Assembly (NCBI RefSeq): GCF_958298935.1
Contig: NC_084921.1
Span: forward strand, 38,473,001-38,537,000
Direction: 5' to 3'
Length of the DNA stretch: 64,000 bases
Origin: Phragmites australis
Lineage: Eukaryota; Streptophyta; Magnoliopsida; Poales; Poaceae
Positions 24,060 to 35,549 of this stretch are shown piece by piece. The translations under genes and the position numbers were made by a program. The notes beneath the pieces were generated by a model that saw only the letters and a program-made list of their open reading frames with translations, did no database searches and was not told where the DNA came from. Each line of letters opens with the position of its first letter. The first letter of the stretch is position 1.

Positions 24060-25968
24060 ATTTGAACACAATACCCAGTAATATAGACTTTGGCTCGAAC
24101 AGACAGAGGAGGATTACATCTTGATCCTCTATCTTAGTGTAAAAGCTTCCATCCATATAAAATTATGTACTAGGCTGTCAAACCTTTAGCTCTCGAGTTG
24201 GATGTTATGGTCTTGTCCGAGTATCATTATTCATGAGTATCATGTAGAGAAGTACCTAGCTTCTCTATGATTGCGACTACACAATCATACTCATATAGGT
24301 AAATTCTCTTAGAGGTCCTGTAGGACGATCTCTATTGCCATTTGGCACTAAATTCATTAAGAGTTGTTCGCTCATCCCTCCTTATAGAAGAGCAATGCAA
24401 CCAATGGGATTCAGTTGCTCTTGTGTCCACACAGCTTGTTTTTCTAGATCCTAGTTCAGGGGATCTCCGCTCTACTAGGATAAGTTACTAATGGTGTGAA
24501 CCTTATCAGTGGCTAATAATCTCATTCCTCTTGATGTTGTCTGAATGATCTTTCTAACCATTCTTTTTATGAAAGGATCTGCCAGGTTCTTTTCAGACTG
24601 AATATAATCCACAACGATTATACCCGTCTCTACTACATGCCTTAGCGACTTGAGTCATCGTTTTATATACTTCGAAGTCTTCATATTGTCCTTCCTACTA
24701 TTCACCTTAACCAGAACGGTTTAGTTATCGCAGTAGGTGAGAACAGCCAGAATTGGGTTATCCAATATCGGCAGGTCAGAAAGGAGCTATCAGATCCATT
24801 CTGCCTCTACGACGGTTGAGTCTAGCACAACTAGCTCAGCCTCCATCGTAGAGCAAGTAAGGATGGTCTGTTTAGATGAACTCCAAGACAATGCTCCGCC
24901 CGCTAGAGTGAAAATATATCCACTCGTAGCCATCATATCATCCGACTCACTGATCCAGTGGGAATCACTGAATCCCTCTATGACTGTAGGCTGCCCAGAA
25001 TAGTGAATCCCTGGGTTCTTTACCCCCTTCAAGTACTTAAGTACCCTCTCCAGTTATATTCAATGATCATCTCCTGGGTTGAACGTATAATAGCTCAACC
25101 TATATACTGCATACAAGATATCAGGTCTAGTTACACTACCAAGTACATAAGAGAATCTATTACGTGTGAATATTTTAACTGGTCTTTCTCATGGCCTATA
25201 TTTTTCTTTAGCTTAGCATTTGGATCATATGGCGTGGCTACACGCTTACAACCTATCATACCAAAACGTGTAAGCACATTATTCACATAATGGGATTGAC
25301 TTAAATCTATCCCATTCTCGTCCTTTAGTAGCTTGATATTTAAAATTACATCAAGCCTCTCCCAGATCCTTCATATTGAAGTTCTAAGATACAAAAGACT
25401 TGGTTTGGTTAATCATTTTCAAGTCTATCCCAAACAACAATATGTCATCCACATATAAATCTAGAATGACACCTTGCCCCGCCATAACGATAATACGCGC
25501 ACTTATTGGCTTCATTACACAGAAGCCGGCTGAGGTCAGTGTGGTACCAAACTTTTCATGCCGCTGCTTAGAGGCCTGTTTGAGACCATACATGGATTTT
25601 ATTAGTATGCATACTTTACCCTCATGTCCTATTACCACGAATCCATCTGGCTCTTGCATATAAATCTCCTCATCCAACTCTCCATTAAGGAAAGCGGTCT
25701 TTACATCCATCTGATGCATAAGGAGATTATGCAAAGCTGCTAGTGCTAAGAGCACGCGGATAGTGGGCAATCTGACAGCAGGAGAATACGTATCAAAATA
25801 GTCCTCACATTCCTTTTGCATAAAACCCTTAGCCACTAATTGGGTCTTGTACTTTTCTATAGTATCATAGGGTCTGCGCTTCCTCTAGAAGATCCATTTG
25901 CAGTCGACTGGCTTGCAACCAACTGGGAGGTCTGCTAACTCTCAGGTTCCGTTAGAGATCAACACCGG
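24060..25968 (-). pseudogene. Ty1-copia pol fragment (RT and RNase H), copy A
   Basis: On the minus strand this reads into the reverse transcriptase at ELADLPVGCKPVDCKWIF near 25910. It continues through LVAKGFMQKECEDYFDTYSP, MDVKTAFLNGELDEEIYMQE, SMYGLKQA and an intact catalytic YVDDILLFG (about 25430-25450), then RNase H (TSGYIFTLAGGALSWSSSKQ and VEAEWI) at 24790-25032. The family looks the same as that of the plus-strand copia at 1925-4748, judged by shared RT and RNase H wording. Integrase and gag are absent because the element is cut at about 25968, where an LTR-like segment begins. Stops (one just before RKRRP) and a frameshift near 25380 inactivate it. Confidence 0.88.
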
Positions 25969-26518
25969 CTCGAATCCTTCGGAAAAATGAAAAAGGATTG
26001 GACGGATGAGTAGCTCTCGAACGTGTGGTCGCGTAGGTACCATATACGTACCTCGGTTTCGCTTGTAGAGGCGGGAACCAAGGGGGAAAGGGAGAGAGCT
26101 AGAGAGAGAGAGGGGAGAGGGAGTGAGCTCCTGTGGGGTACCCGGCCAACAAGAGAGAGAGAGAGAGAGAGCACGTGGGGAGTGGGAGAGAGAGAGGGGT
26201 GGCTGCCCCTTTTGAGTGAGAGGGAGAGATCTTTTCTACTCAAATGGGCCCACATGCAAGTGATCAATCCCAAATTTACTTCTAATTCAATTTTCTCTCT
26301 CATTTTCTTTTCTCCCACCTCATTAATCCAAATTGAGGTGCTATGTGCTCCGAAAATCTACGAAATTTTTATGTCGTGATTAAAATCCTTAGAAGTATCT
26401 GATCACGAATTCGCAATTCAAATTTCAATCTGGCGATCGAAAGCGTTTCAAATTCGAACTTGAAGCTAATGACTCATGTTTAATATTAAACACGCCATTA
26501 CGGATTTTGGGACGTGAC
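25969..26518 (-). mobile_element. LTR-like segment wedged between copia and CACTA fragments (copy A)
   Basis: On the minus strand it begins TGTCACGTCCCAAAATCCG at 26518. TGTCACnnCCnAAAA is a common start of grass retrotransposon LTRs. It directly interrupts the CACTA transposase-associated domain frame, which ends ...RGFMPG and then runs into the LTR start. An (AG)n stretch occupies about 26152-26171. The left boundary meets copia pol near 25968. Because the flanks are different elements, this is not a simple solo LTR; deletion or recombination must have followed insertion. Confidence 0.5.
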
Positions 26519-26728
26519 ACCAGGCATAAAGCCCCTTGGCATCAAGTGGGAATGTATTTGCTGGATGGTGTAAAACTCCTTCTTGTTATCGCAATCGACA
26601 CATGGACAGCGTATGTATTGAGACTGTATATTTGACTTATGCACTGTAGCTTGTACCAGGAAACAATCCATGCTGTTCTTATACTCTGTGCTTACACGAC
26701 TCGCATTGTACATCCATCTTCTATCCAT
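26498..26728 (-). pseudogene. CACTA transposase-associated domain fragment (copy A)
   Basis: The minus-strand frame MDRRWMYNASRVSTEYKN...IRCPCVDCDNKKEF...IHSHLMPRGF is the N-terminal transposase-associated domain of plant CACTA proteins (CxxC zinc-binding pattern, terminal HL--GF motif). It is about 70 residues long and is cut off by the LTR-like segment at 26518. The last six codons of the frame belong to that insertion. The remainder of the transposase is absent. Confidence 0.85.
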
Positions 26729-27465
26729 CTATAATTATATCATTATTGTAAATCGAAATTCATAACATCTAGAAGATTTTGTGATCACCAACAAATAAAT
26801 TATCTCGTTATCTCCTATCAGCAATTGGCTCGAGTTGGAGGAGTCACCTTTTACATTCTTTCACGTCCGCTTTCGATGAGTATTTATTGGTGCCATCCTT
26901 AGAAATTTTCTTTATTATTCAACCCATTATCTATGACTCATTAAGGAAACATGAAAAATAAATACGCTCATACATAACGTTTCTATATTGGATCTTGCTA
27001 ATTAAATGAAATATCAAAAATACAATTAGATCTTGCTACATACCTAAATATCATGGTGAAATTTTATAATTCATTAAAAATCAAAATAAGGGATAAGATC
27101 AACTTTAGTTTTTAAGGTAAATTTTGAGTTAAAATGCTAAATATAAGATTTAACTTGGGGATTTCAACTTACTTCAACTCAAGAGGCTCCTAGAAGCTTG
27201 CTTGCTGTTTGGAAAAATCCAGGGTTCACTTGCCCAAAAAATAATACAAATGAGCAAATAGAGAGGAAAGAAGGGATTTTGTTTGGATAGCTAGAGAGAG
27301 CTCATCTAGACCTTCTTCTTGACCAAAAATAATCTTGAGTGATGGGGGGATCAAAGAGGGAGAAGGAATGAAGTGGGTGCTGACATGTGAGAGTTTGTGA
27401 GGGGGAGAGAAAGTTCTGATCTAACTGTCTGTTAGCTCGAGCTTGGAGAAGGTGGGAAAGGGGGC
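26729..27465. other. Non-coding interior of the CACTA fragment (copy A)
   Basis: AT-rich sequence between the truncated transposase domain and the subterminal repeats, with no ORF of interest. It is comparable in position to 7801-8734 of the first CACTA element. Confidence 0.45.
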
Positions 27466-27734
27466 ATCACTGCTGGCTCATTTAACCAGCCGACAGTGAT
27501 GTTATGCTATCACTGTCGGTTGTTAGATTAAACCAGCAGTGATGAAGGAGCAGAGCATCACTGTCAGCTCAATCTATCGACTGGTAATGATGACACTTAT
27601 CGCTACTGGTTCATAAGTCACGATGATTTATTCTTTACATGCGGCTTATGAACTGACAGTGATGTTACATCACTGCTGGCTCATTAGGAACCGGCAGTAA
27701 TAGGCCGGCATATAAGCCTGGTTTTGTAGTAGTG
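27466..27734. repeat. CACTA subterminal repeats and terminus (copy A)
   Basis: Units such as CATCACTGCTGGCTC and its complement (around 27466-27700, both orientations, seven or more) end in GTAGTAGTG at 27726-27734. This is the inverse of a CACTACTAC terminus and marks the 3' boundary of the truncated CACTA element that begins at 26519. Confidence 0.82.
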
Positions 27735-27871
27735 TACAATAGTGGCACGAACCACCACTTCATCATAGTTCATTATTTGCCTCATCATCATAGGTCAACA
27801 AAAAATTAGCTACAAAAAAATCAACATTATCATTTGCGATATGTGCTCCATCTCTTCTTTCAACTCACGTC

Positions 27872-28306
27872 CTAGTTTCTGGCAGGGTGAATTTCATCAT
27901 GATCCTCATTGCCGGTCATGGCCACCTCTTCCTCCTCTTCAAGCTCGTCGTCAGTCTTGGCCACCTCCTCAATCTCGTCGTTGTCCACCTCCATGACTTC
28001 AGGGTCCTCCTCTTCCTCCTTATCCCCGGTCGCCTTATTGGTCTCGACCACCTCCTTCTCCTCTTCTTCAAGCTCAGCGTCCACCTCCATAAGCTCCTCA
28101 AGGTATTGCGCCTCTTTCTCATCCCCAGCCGCAAGATTGGCCATCGTCACCTCGTCACTGTCATACCCTAGCTTGGCGAAGAGAGTTGCCGCCTAGTTGT
28201 TCTTGGCCTTCTCGTCGATGTTGGAGGAAACCATAGGCAATGGCCAACTGAATGGTGATGGAGGCGGTGAAGGAGGTAGGTATGACAATGATGAAGAAGA
28301 TGCCAT
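27872..28306 (-). pseudogene. Acidic Glu/Asp-rich ORF with one in-frame premature stop (copy A)
   Basis: From ATG at 28304-28306 on the minus strand the frame reads MASSSSLSYLPPSPPPSPFS and about 17 further residues to a TAG at 28193-28195. It then continues in the same frame to 27872 with an extremely acidic region (LEEEEKEVVETNK, GDKEEEEDPEVMEVDNDEIE, ELEEEEEVAMTGNED). A single CAG-to-TAG change would explain the break. I do not recognise the family; low-complexity acidity suggests a chromatin- or nucleic-acid-associated or transposon-accessory role, which is only a guess. A TATA box lies upstream at the right distance. The stop is identical in copy B, so it predates the duplication. Alternatively a shorter protein starts at the ATG at 28148-28150. 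Confidence 0.5.
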
Positions 28307-28409
28307 GACGAAATTAGTGGAGCAAGTGAAATGTGAGAAAACCCTAAGCATCTCCCGCACAATCATATCACTCCTGCTAAGCATAATGTATACAGGTATA
28401 AAACCAAGC

Positions 28410-28417
28410 TATTTATA
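28410..28417 (-). promoter_or_regulatory. Candidate TATA box of the acidic ORF (copy A)
   Basis: TATAAATA on the minus strand, about 104 bp upstream of the ATG at 28306. A start site near 28380 would give a 5' leader of about 75 nt. Confidence 0.5.
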
Positions 28418-31400
28418 TTTACATGACATTTCACCTTCCACACATATGGTAGAATGTTCCGGATAAAAACCGATCGCAATACATTAACACAATAATGACG
28501 CAAACTACAACAAATTATTTGCAATGTGTTCCCAATGCCTCCAGCCCAACTATCTGCTTTGTCTCATGTGATCGTAGACGTCTCTCTTCATCAATCATGT
28601 ATTGTATACCATTGTTTACAAACGGTCTATTGTAATATACGTATGAATAATTGTTCTAGTCGGTATTCTCTGTCCAACCTAATTTTTGTTGGGTTATTTG
28701 CAGGCAGTCTCCCATAGACTATACCGTGTCAATTGTGATACGTTGTGTAGTAGTGATTGTATTGTGTCGTTGCATGCTACATGACTGTGTATTATGGTCG
28801 TGTCTTGGCCCATAATTTCACACACAAAGCACGAGAGACAAGCATTTTCTGTCCTACTTTGGTTATGTAACTGTAGAGTATGCATGCAGTGTTACAGTAC
28901 AAAATTGGTTTGTACCTTTTTAGCTGCCGAGCGTTGGCGTTTGTTAGTACAGTCTATGAGAATCGTAAGGGACAGAATGGAACAAGATTATGGTTTTTGG
29001 AATGTTGCTGTGTGTGCAGCACTGCAGATTGATTGGTTTGGCATTTACTGAGGGCGGTGGGAAGCATGTTTGTGGGGAAATGTAAAACGCACTGACACGG
29101 ACTCCGAGGCACCTTGGGGTCAGCAAAAAAAAAAACTACACTGCAGTTGTCCATATTCTATAATGCATGCATATAGTTAGTTTCTTAAGTATTTTTAAGG
29201 TTCTTTATTATCTCACAATCATCTGAAATTACTAAAAACTAGTTTTTTTTATAAGAAACAAGTTTATTATCTCATATCTTTAAATTACTTGCCAGAATTA
29301 ATTGATCATACCAGGAAAGTTCATTGTCTCACATCTTAAATTGCTTTTTCTCCAAACACGGACTATCTTTTTACTTAGATAAATATCTAAAAAAATAATG
29401 TGGGAAATAGCCTAACAATGCTTTCTACACACAAGTTACTGGTAGTATATTGGAACGGGGAAATTAATTGACCGTACCTGGAGGAAAACGACATGACATA
29501 TACCAGAATTGGCTTAAAGGGACTGTATTGCTTGGCTGCCTCTGTGCCTCAGCTCATTTACTTTGCTAAGTAGGGATGGCAATCTTACCAGTTGCTATCG
29601 TGTCTAATGCCACGGGTACGGGTTTAAGATTTTCGTCTATAGACATGGCATGGTTGCGGGCGGTTGGAGTGGATCCAACAGCGGGGGAGCCACTGGAAAT
29701 GGGAGGAGGGGCCAGGGGAGCGAGACGTGCTGTGGACAGCGGCATGGCTCTGGAGGAAGACGATGTGCAATTGCGTTGGGAGGTAGGAGAAACAGCGATG
29801 GCAGTAGGATGGAGATCGAACCACTCAAACACGTCTGACTGTGAAAGCTCTTTGTTTTCAGTCGCCTGTTAAATAGAACCACCTCGAATACTTCTCTGGT
29901 CCCTGTCATAGCAGGAAGCTTAGCTTGAAATTACCTGGAAGATAGAAACTCACGATAACTAGCGGCAATCCAACATATAAAATTAATTCAAAGCTGTTCT
30001 ACAGAATTTCTATGCAAATTTCAGTGGATTTTTCAACCCGAAACCAGGTTGGAAACAAAGAAACTCGTCTACCGATGTCTCAACACAACAAACTGTGGAA
30101 CTGCGCTACTTAGGTGGATGGAGTTAACACTTAACAATAAGTAATTAATCATAATCAAGCCAGTCAGCAGGGAGCACTTAACCGCAGCAGCTTTATCAGT
30201 TTGTGCGACTGATGGGAGACAGGAATGGATTAGGGCTTCTTTAAGTAGGGTTAGTTTGAGCTAGAAACTAATGCTAGCTGGCTTTCCATGTGCACTCCAC
30301 TCGCAGCTCACTGGGCATGGATGGAAGCTTCACCCCCTTAAATTTCTTTCTCCTCCTCCTAGCTTTTTCTCTTTTCCCGCTCTGGTTGCAGGCTGCAGAG
30401 GAAGAGGTAATAACAGTGTAAAATATATACGACGTGTATGCTTAGCTTAGCTACCTGCTGCTCGGCGGAACAAGGCCTTCCCTTCTCTAGCTACTTGCTT
30501 TCCTAATTAAAGCTGCATGCACCATTTGGCGCGTATGTATATAAGAATAGGATTCACCCCATGACAGAAGAGAAAGGCTGCAATTGTTTATTTGCTCGTG
30601 TTGCATATCATCATGCTGCTATCATTGGAGAGAACACCCGTTAGCATGTAGGAGTAGGGGTACTAGTATATTATATGTACCGCATTTTACAGTGTCGATC
30701 ACATGCATGCAAGCAAGTTTCAAGAGAGTCTATAGCTGAGAGGGATGGGGAAAAGCATGTGTTGAACACTGCAATACCTTCCATATGTAGCCTGATTTTC
30801 CAACACAATGCATGCAGAACCCAATGCTACTTAGTACTGCATGGAGTATGCCCAGAATTTCTACATTGTTTTTTCCTTCCTTTTTCTTTTTTTCTGACAA
30901 AAAATAAGCAAGAACGGGGAAAAAGGCCTGGCAAGAAGGAATCGACGCCAACTAGAATATGCTCAGCTCAGTGACAAACGTTCCAGCAGCCAAAGCGAAG
31001 GCATGAGGTAGTGGAGACTCAGCTGGCCAGAAGGCCGTGTCACTTCGCAGCAATCAAGCAAGCGAAGGATGCATGCATGCATGCAAACACTCACAGTCAC
31101 ACACACCGATGCTAGCTCCTGCGCCATGTCGTCGCGCTGCATGCAGATGCAAAGCCTGCATGCAGGGATACTCTGCATCACAAAAAACACGCGCGGCACC
31201 AATCTCTCACAAGCCATGCATCCAAACAAGCCGGTGTTTTGAACTAGTAAAATCGTGGTATCGATTCATGCATAGACGGATCCTAGGATTCTTCAGTACA
31301 TGCATGCGAGCATGGGCCTCACCCTCACAAGTCACAACTCATAAGCATGGGGAAGAGACTTGCGTGGTCAGGGGCGAGCCTATTAAGGTATGTAGATATG

Positions 31401-31862
31401 TACATCTAAATGTTCTTTTAGAAAAATTAGTATATATCATATTTTCTTTAGTCTTCTAAATCTTTGTCTTTTTCTCAGTACTACGAGCGTAGCTCCTAGT
31501 GGCCCAAGCGGCCAAGGCTAACATGACAACATTTAACATTCCAAACCTAACACGACAAGTCGGCAACGCTCCTAGTGACCCAACACCCAACACCTAACAC
31601 CCAATCCCAATTACCCAAATGTGTAACTACGTTCCGGTGGCCCAACACCCACACACTCATGAGATGGAGGGTGGCACACCAAGTCTGGTGGCAGCACTAG
31701 CGCGGTGGGGTGGGGCAGCACGAGCGCAACTGCACTTGTCGGAGTCACTTTAATTTTGAAGAAGCTAGAAGTTGCATAGCTTTGACCCCTTAAATATGTA
31801 TTCTCGGTTTCTCACCTTCAATTCTTCAGAGATGTTATTGCTAATTTATTGTTTATAGTGTT
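28418..31862. other. Intergenic stretch of copy A, possible extra CACTA-type end
   Basis: A terminus-like TTGTGTAGTAGTG ends at 28755, preceded by short diverged repeats (ACAAACGGTCTATTG, ACTATACCGTGTC, GTGATACG). It could be the end of a small CACTA-type element enclosing the acidic ORF. No partner end was identified. 29570-29870 is GC-richer and open on both strands but without a known domain. 31060-31083 is a run of GCAT repeats. 31560-31620 is low-complexity CCCAACACC sequence. No gene is supported. Confidence 0.45.
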
Positions 31863-32658
31863 TGTTGGTGAAAATAATAATAGGGTCCCCTGGCAGGGGG
31901 ACCCACGACGGTCAAATATTAACCTTTTCTACACGTTATGATTGGGCAGAAGCATGGTCCCCCGACGCGTCCAGTCAGCGACCACACGACTAGTTTCTCT
32001 GACCAGTATTCGGGTCTCAGAGGGAAACTCCACGACCAGTTTTCTCTGGTCACGGGGTAGATATGTGTCTAATCAGTCTAATTTTATTACATACTTTTTC
32101 ACTCAAGTGTTATCTCTTACTCAGGTCGTCCTTCCGGGCGGACCTAGGCATGATCAACACAGGCTTATCGTGTCCTGTATCGTAGCATTAAACACTACGG
32201 GACGGCCTAATAAAACGTGACAGTAGGTTTTGCAGGAGCACAGACGACACGTGGGGACGGGACCCGACAAACCAAGCGATAAGGATGGCGTGGGATCGAT
32301 GGCGCATACCCTGTAGACCGACAGGGCATGTGGAATGCGGCCACTCGATGGGTATAGGTTAGAAGGATTAGGTAGGCCTAAGTCTAGCTTGGGTCCCTAT
32401 GTAAGTCCTCTCTCCCTCGAATATATAATGGGAGGGAGACACGGAGAAGAGATAGAAGATATCCAGTTCATTCATACCCATATAAAAAAATACACAGGAT
32501 GTAGGACTATTGTCCCAAGAAAGACCCGAACCTGGATATCTGCTAGTATTCTTGAGTTCATCACATGCACGAAGAAAGGACATACGACCCTAGATCGTGG
32601 ATCACGTGCCCATCATCAGGTACACCCAAGTATCATTGTCAGGGACTAACCCTCGATA
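31863..32658 (+). repeat. 5' LTR of a Tat-like Ty3-gypsy element (copy A)
   Basis: 796 bp starting TGTTGGTGAAAATAATAATA and ending GGGACTAACCCTCGATA. It aligns along its length with 39331-41810 once the insertion there is skipped, with visibly high divergence. A TATA-like TATATAAT lies near 32421. The terminal CA has decayed to TA. Confidence 0.88.
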
Positions 32659-32681
32659 TTTGGCGTGCTAGGTAGGGGGTG
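32659..32681 (+). promoter_or_regulatory. Primer binding site region of the gypsy element (copy A)
   Basis: TTTGGCGTGCTAGGTAGGGG directly follows the 5' LTR. It resembles the TGGCGCnCCAGGTAGGGG primer-binding sequence common in grass gypsy elements, with a few changes. Confidence 0.6.
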
Positions 32682-34750
32682 CATTTTTTACATCTTGGTA
32701 AATTTTTGTAGTATGTTTGGGCTACCCATGGCTGGATCCACCGTAACCGACGAGCCTGGCTCTAATGACTCGGGTTGCTATGGGTTGTTCACCATGAAGC
32801 AAGATCTAGACGAGCCCAGGGGCTGCAGAGACCTTCACGCTGCTAGGTCCTAACGATAGACTCTAGGCTGTGTGCCTTGGGAGAAAATTGCCCCGGCAAC
32901 TGCAGGGCCATCCAAAAAGTCCCCCTCTGTGCTAGGATGGTTCGCCAACCATCCCGTGCGTTCCCCTCTTTTAACGGAATGACTCAGAGCCGCCGACAAG
33001 GTAAGATCCCTAATCAGGTAAAAGAGTAACCTAAAGCTAATTAGATATGAGCCCTCTTTGAGCAGGTTCATCCGGAGCATGAAAAAAGGGTCTTCCGCTC
33101 TTCAATTTTTCTGAAAGAAGGAACAATTGCTTTTTTGCAGATAGCAGGAAAATAAACTGTTTGCTCAGAACATCATAAGACCACAAGTTACGGACATGGT
33201 ACGGGTTGTCTGGCAAGAAGGGCATCCAAAATCAGGGCTAGAACGACCTCGACCTCACCAACTAGCGATCTCCTCAGGTACATAGTTTAGTTATGTTTTT
33301 TCTAATTATTAGACGATATTGCAGAGTATAAGGGTCTGTTAACTGGAATACGAGCAACGCCTGTACAAGGGTTAATACACCAACTAGCGATGAGGAACTC
33401 GCTACTGGGCATAACCCAAGTACATATAGGGCGCCAGTGCTCGGGCCAGCCAACGACGATGCTCCAAAGTAAGAAAGCTAGAGCGACACTTCATCGGCTT
33501 TGAAGTCTAGCACTATCCCTCGCAAGGATAACTTGTTAGGCCGATGAGCTGGCCCGTCTAGTCTCTTCTTGCACACCTATCATGGTCAGAGTCTTTAAAA
33601 AAAAAAGGATTCACACGACCACCCACTGCGGTCTTTGACCGACGTGGAAGGGATGCTCTACTTAGAAAAGGAGCACCAGAGGCAACACCTTTGGAGGCAA
33701 CGCCTCCTTCGGTGCCGTCGACCTCGAGTGGCCATCATGTGATTGCCCTGCTTGATTCGAGTACAGCCTGGATGGATTAGATCTCGGACTACCTTCAGAA
33801 TTAAGCAACCCCTTGACGATGACATATTAACAGAAAAGGTCATGCGGTAAGCTTGCAAAAATACTCCTTGGTAGAGGCACGCCTTTACCACCGAAGGAGC
33901 AATGACTTTTTACTGAAATACGTCACTCGGGAAGGGGGGAGCACAATGTTTCCCAACATCCTCGGAGGCATCAGTGGTGGTCGCGCTTCATAGTGTTCTC
34001 TGGTCGAAAAAAAGTTCCGGTAATGATTCTCTCGGCCCATGGCCCTCTAGGATGCTTGCAAGCTGATGAAATGATGTGTGCTATGACCATACCATGGTCG
34101 ATGTATCAACCAACTAGCTCAAGCACCAAATAACTACAAACCACGAGACTCGATTCGCCAGTCGAAGATCACCTATCAACCACCTTCGATGCTAACTACT
34201 CGGGTAGTGACCAGGTGGAGCGGCGAGAGGGTGATACAGACCCGAGCGAAGAGATTTGCAAACATGCTCTAACTTCGAGCAGCCCAATGTAGATGAAACC
34301 CCAGGCGTTTCCATGACCACAAGGTTCAAAACGGACACTGGTCACGGGCAACCGCGATGCGGTCTATAGTTCTCGACTTGGCCTGGTCAAGTTCGCCATG
34401 GAGGTCGGCCACAAATCACACAGCCCACGGAACATCAATTCTATATATAAGGCTGCTAAAAAACGAGCCTGTTTTCCTATTTTGCAGGGCCTTCCAGACG
34501 AGCGGAAACATGACTTGTAAATCTTTCAAAGTTCTAGAAACTAGTCTCTTTACTTTGCAGGATTTCATGAACAGAAACGATTTCCCACCAAATTGTAAGT
34601 TTTTCCGTTTCAAAGGCTTGATCGCCTGGTTCGAGTTCTTCTTCCTCTGACTAGACGGTCGGGGGCTAGAACTATTAGAATCTGTATTTGGTTCCCTGGT
34701 AGCCAAGTTTTTTTCCCATTCGATCGCTCACCTTGGTGGGGTGAAAACCA
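32682..34750. other. Gypsy internal region, no pol domain seen (copy A)
   Basis: There are short ORFs only. The one at 32665-32853 sits where gag should start (MAGSTVTDEPGSNDSG) and may be a gag remnant. I find no CCHC knuckle, protease DTG/DSG motif in context, RT or integrase. Much of gag-pol must have been lost or replaced. Confidence 0.5.
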
Positions 34751-35485
34751 GATGTAGCCACTTGCGTAAAGTCAAAGGTATAGATGCTCGTGGGATCGCA
34801 ACCACAAGGCCACGACTCCCAATTCGGGTCAAGCGCTGGTTGCCATCGAGGGGCTTGTCATGTTGAGGGCCACCCTAACGACCACGAGTCCACAGGTCCC
34901 AACCTAGGTCGAGCACTAATCGCCACCGAGGGACTTGTCAGACCAAAAGTCATCATGAGCGTAGGAACCTAACTCACGAGCGACTACGCCATGGAACAAA
35001 AGCAAGCCACTCGCGCAAAGTCAAAGGTATAGACACACGTGGGATCATGACCACAAGGCCACATGTCCCAATTCGGGTTGAGCGCTAGTCGCTATCGAGG
35101 GGCTTGTCGTGCTGAGAGCCACCCTAACGACCACGAGTCCACATGTCCCAACCCGGGTCGAGCACTGATCGCCACCGAGGGACTTGTCGGACCAAAAGTC
35201 ATTATGAGCGCAGGAACCTAACTCGTGAGTGACTACACCATGGAACAAAAGTAAGGCACTCACGCAAAGTCAAAGGTATAGACGCTCGTCGGATCACAAC
35301 AAAAGGCCACGGGTACCAATTCGGGTCGAGCGCTAGTCACCACTGAGGGGCTTGTCGTGCTGAGGGCCACCCTGACGACCATAAGGCCACAGGCCCAAAA
35401 TTGGGTCGAGCGTTGGTCGCCGCCGAAGGGCTTGTCACGCTAAGCCATCATGAGCACTTGGAACCTAACTCACGAGTAGTGCAAC
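34751..35485. repeat. Three tandem copies of a 249-bp unit with internal half-units
   Basis: GTCAAAGGTATAGA occurs at 34771, 35020 and 35269, exactly 249 bp apart, and the flanking sequence matches through each unit. The last unit is shortened. Within a unit, the phrase CGGGTCGAGCnCTnnTCGCC followed by GAGGGnCTTGTC appears twice, so each unit is itself a diverged duplication of about 100 bp. The array lies inside the gypsy element. The window's copy B ends within the first unit. Confidence 0.9.
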
Positions 35486-35549
35486 GTGATCCCCCATGCA
35501 TAGCAAGCATTCCTAATCTACTCGCTACCTGAGCATAGGAAAAACTTGC

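Larger units (their letters stand above)
19369..34834 (+). repeat. Large direct duplication, copy A (at least 15.47 kb)
   Basis: This segment recurs as 48538-64000 in the same orientation. Homology starts abruptly at CTGACGACTGAC (19369 and 48538), with unrelated sequence to the left, and continues to the window end. By eye I count eight substitutions and two indels. The substitutions (copy A/copy B) are at 19706 T/C, 23718 C/T, 23885 G/A, 24097 G/A, 24926 G/A, 25077 G/A, 26237 T/C and 33186 A/G. The indels are one A near 22232 and C12 versus C10 near 23740. This gives roughly 99.9% identity. The segment carries EMC6 and several older transposon fragments, all duplicated together. Confidence 0.97.

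Noticed and set aside
27909..28196. Plus-strand Ser-rich ORF opposite the acidic frame
   Set aside because: It is the mirror of the GAG/GAA-rich minus-strand frame; poly-Ser arises from the complementary TCC/TCT codons. The promoter and start context favour the minus strand.
29566..29909. Overlapping ORFs on both strands in a GC-rich patch
   Set aside because: No domain, and frames are open on both strands as expected from composition.
30562..30580. TGACAGAAGAGA, matching the first bases of miR156
   Set aside because: The match stops after about 12 bases, the rest differs, and I see no complementary arm nearby that would form a miRNA precursor hairpin.
31060..31083. GCATGCATGCATGC run as an RY-type seed promoter element
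   Set aside because: Such words are scattered across the intergenic DNA here, with no gene next to this one.
34751..35485. Regularly spaced repeats as a CRISPR-like array
   Set aside because: The units are 249 bp, similar throughout, with no short repeat/unique spacer structure, in a plant retrotransposon.
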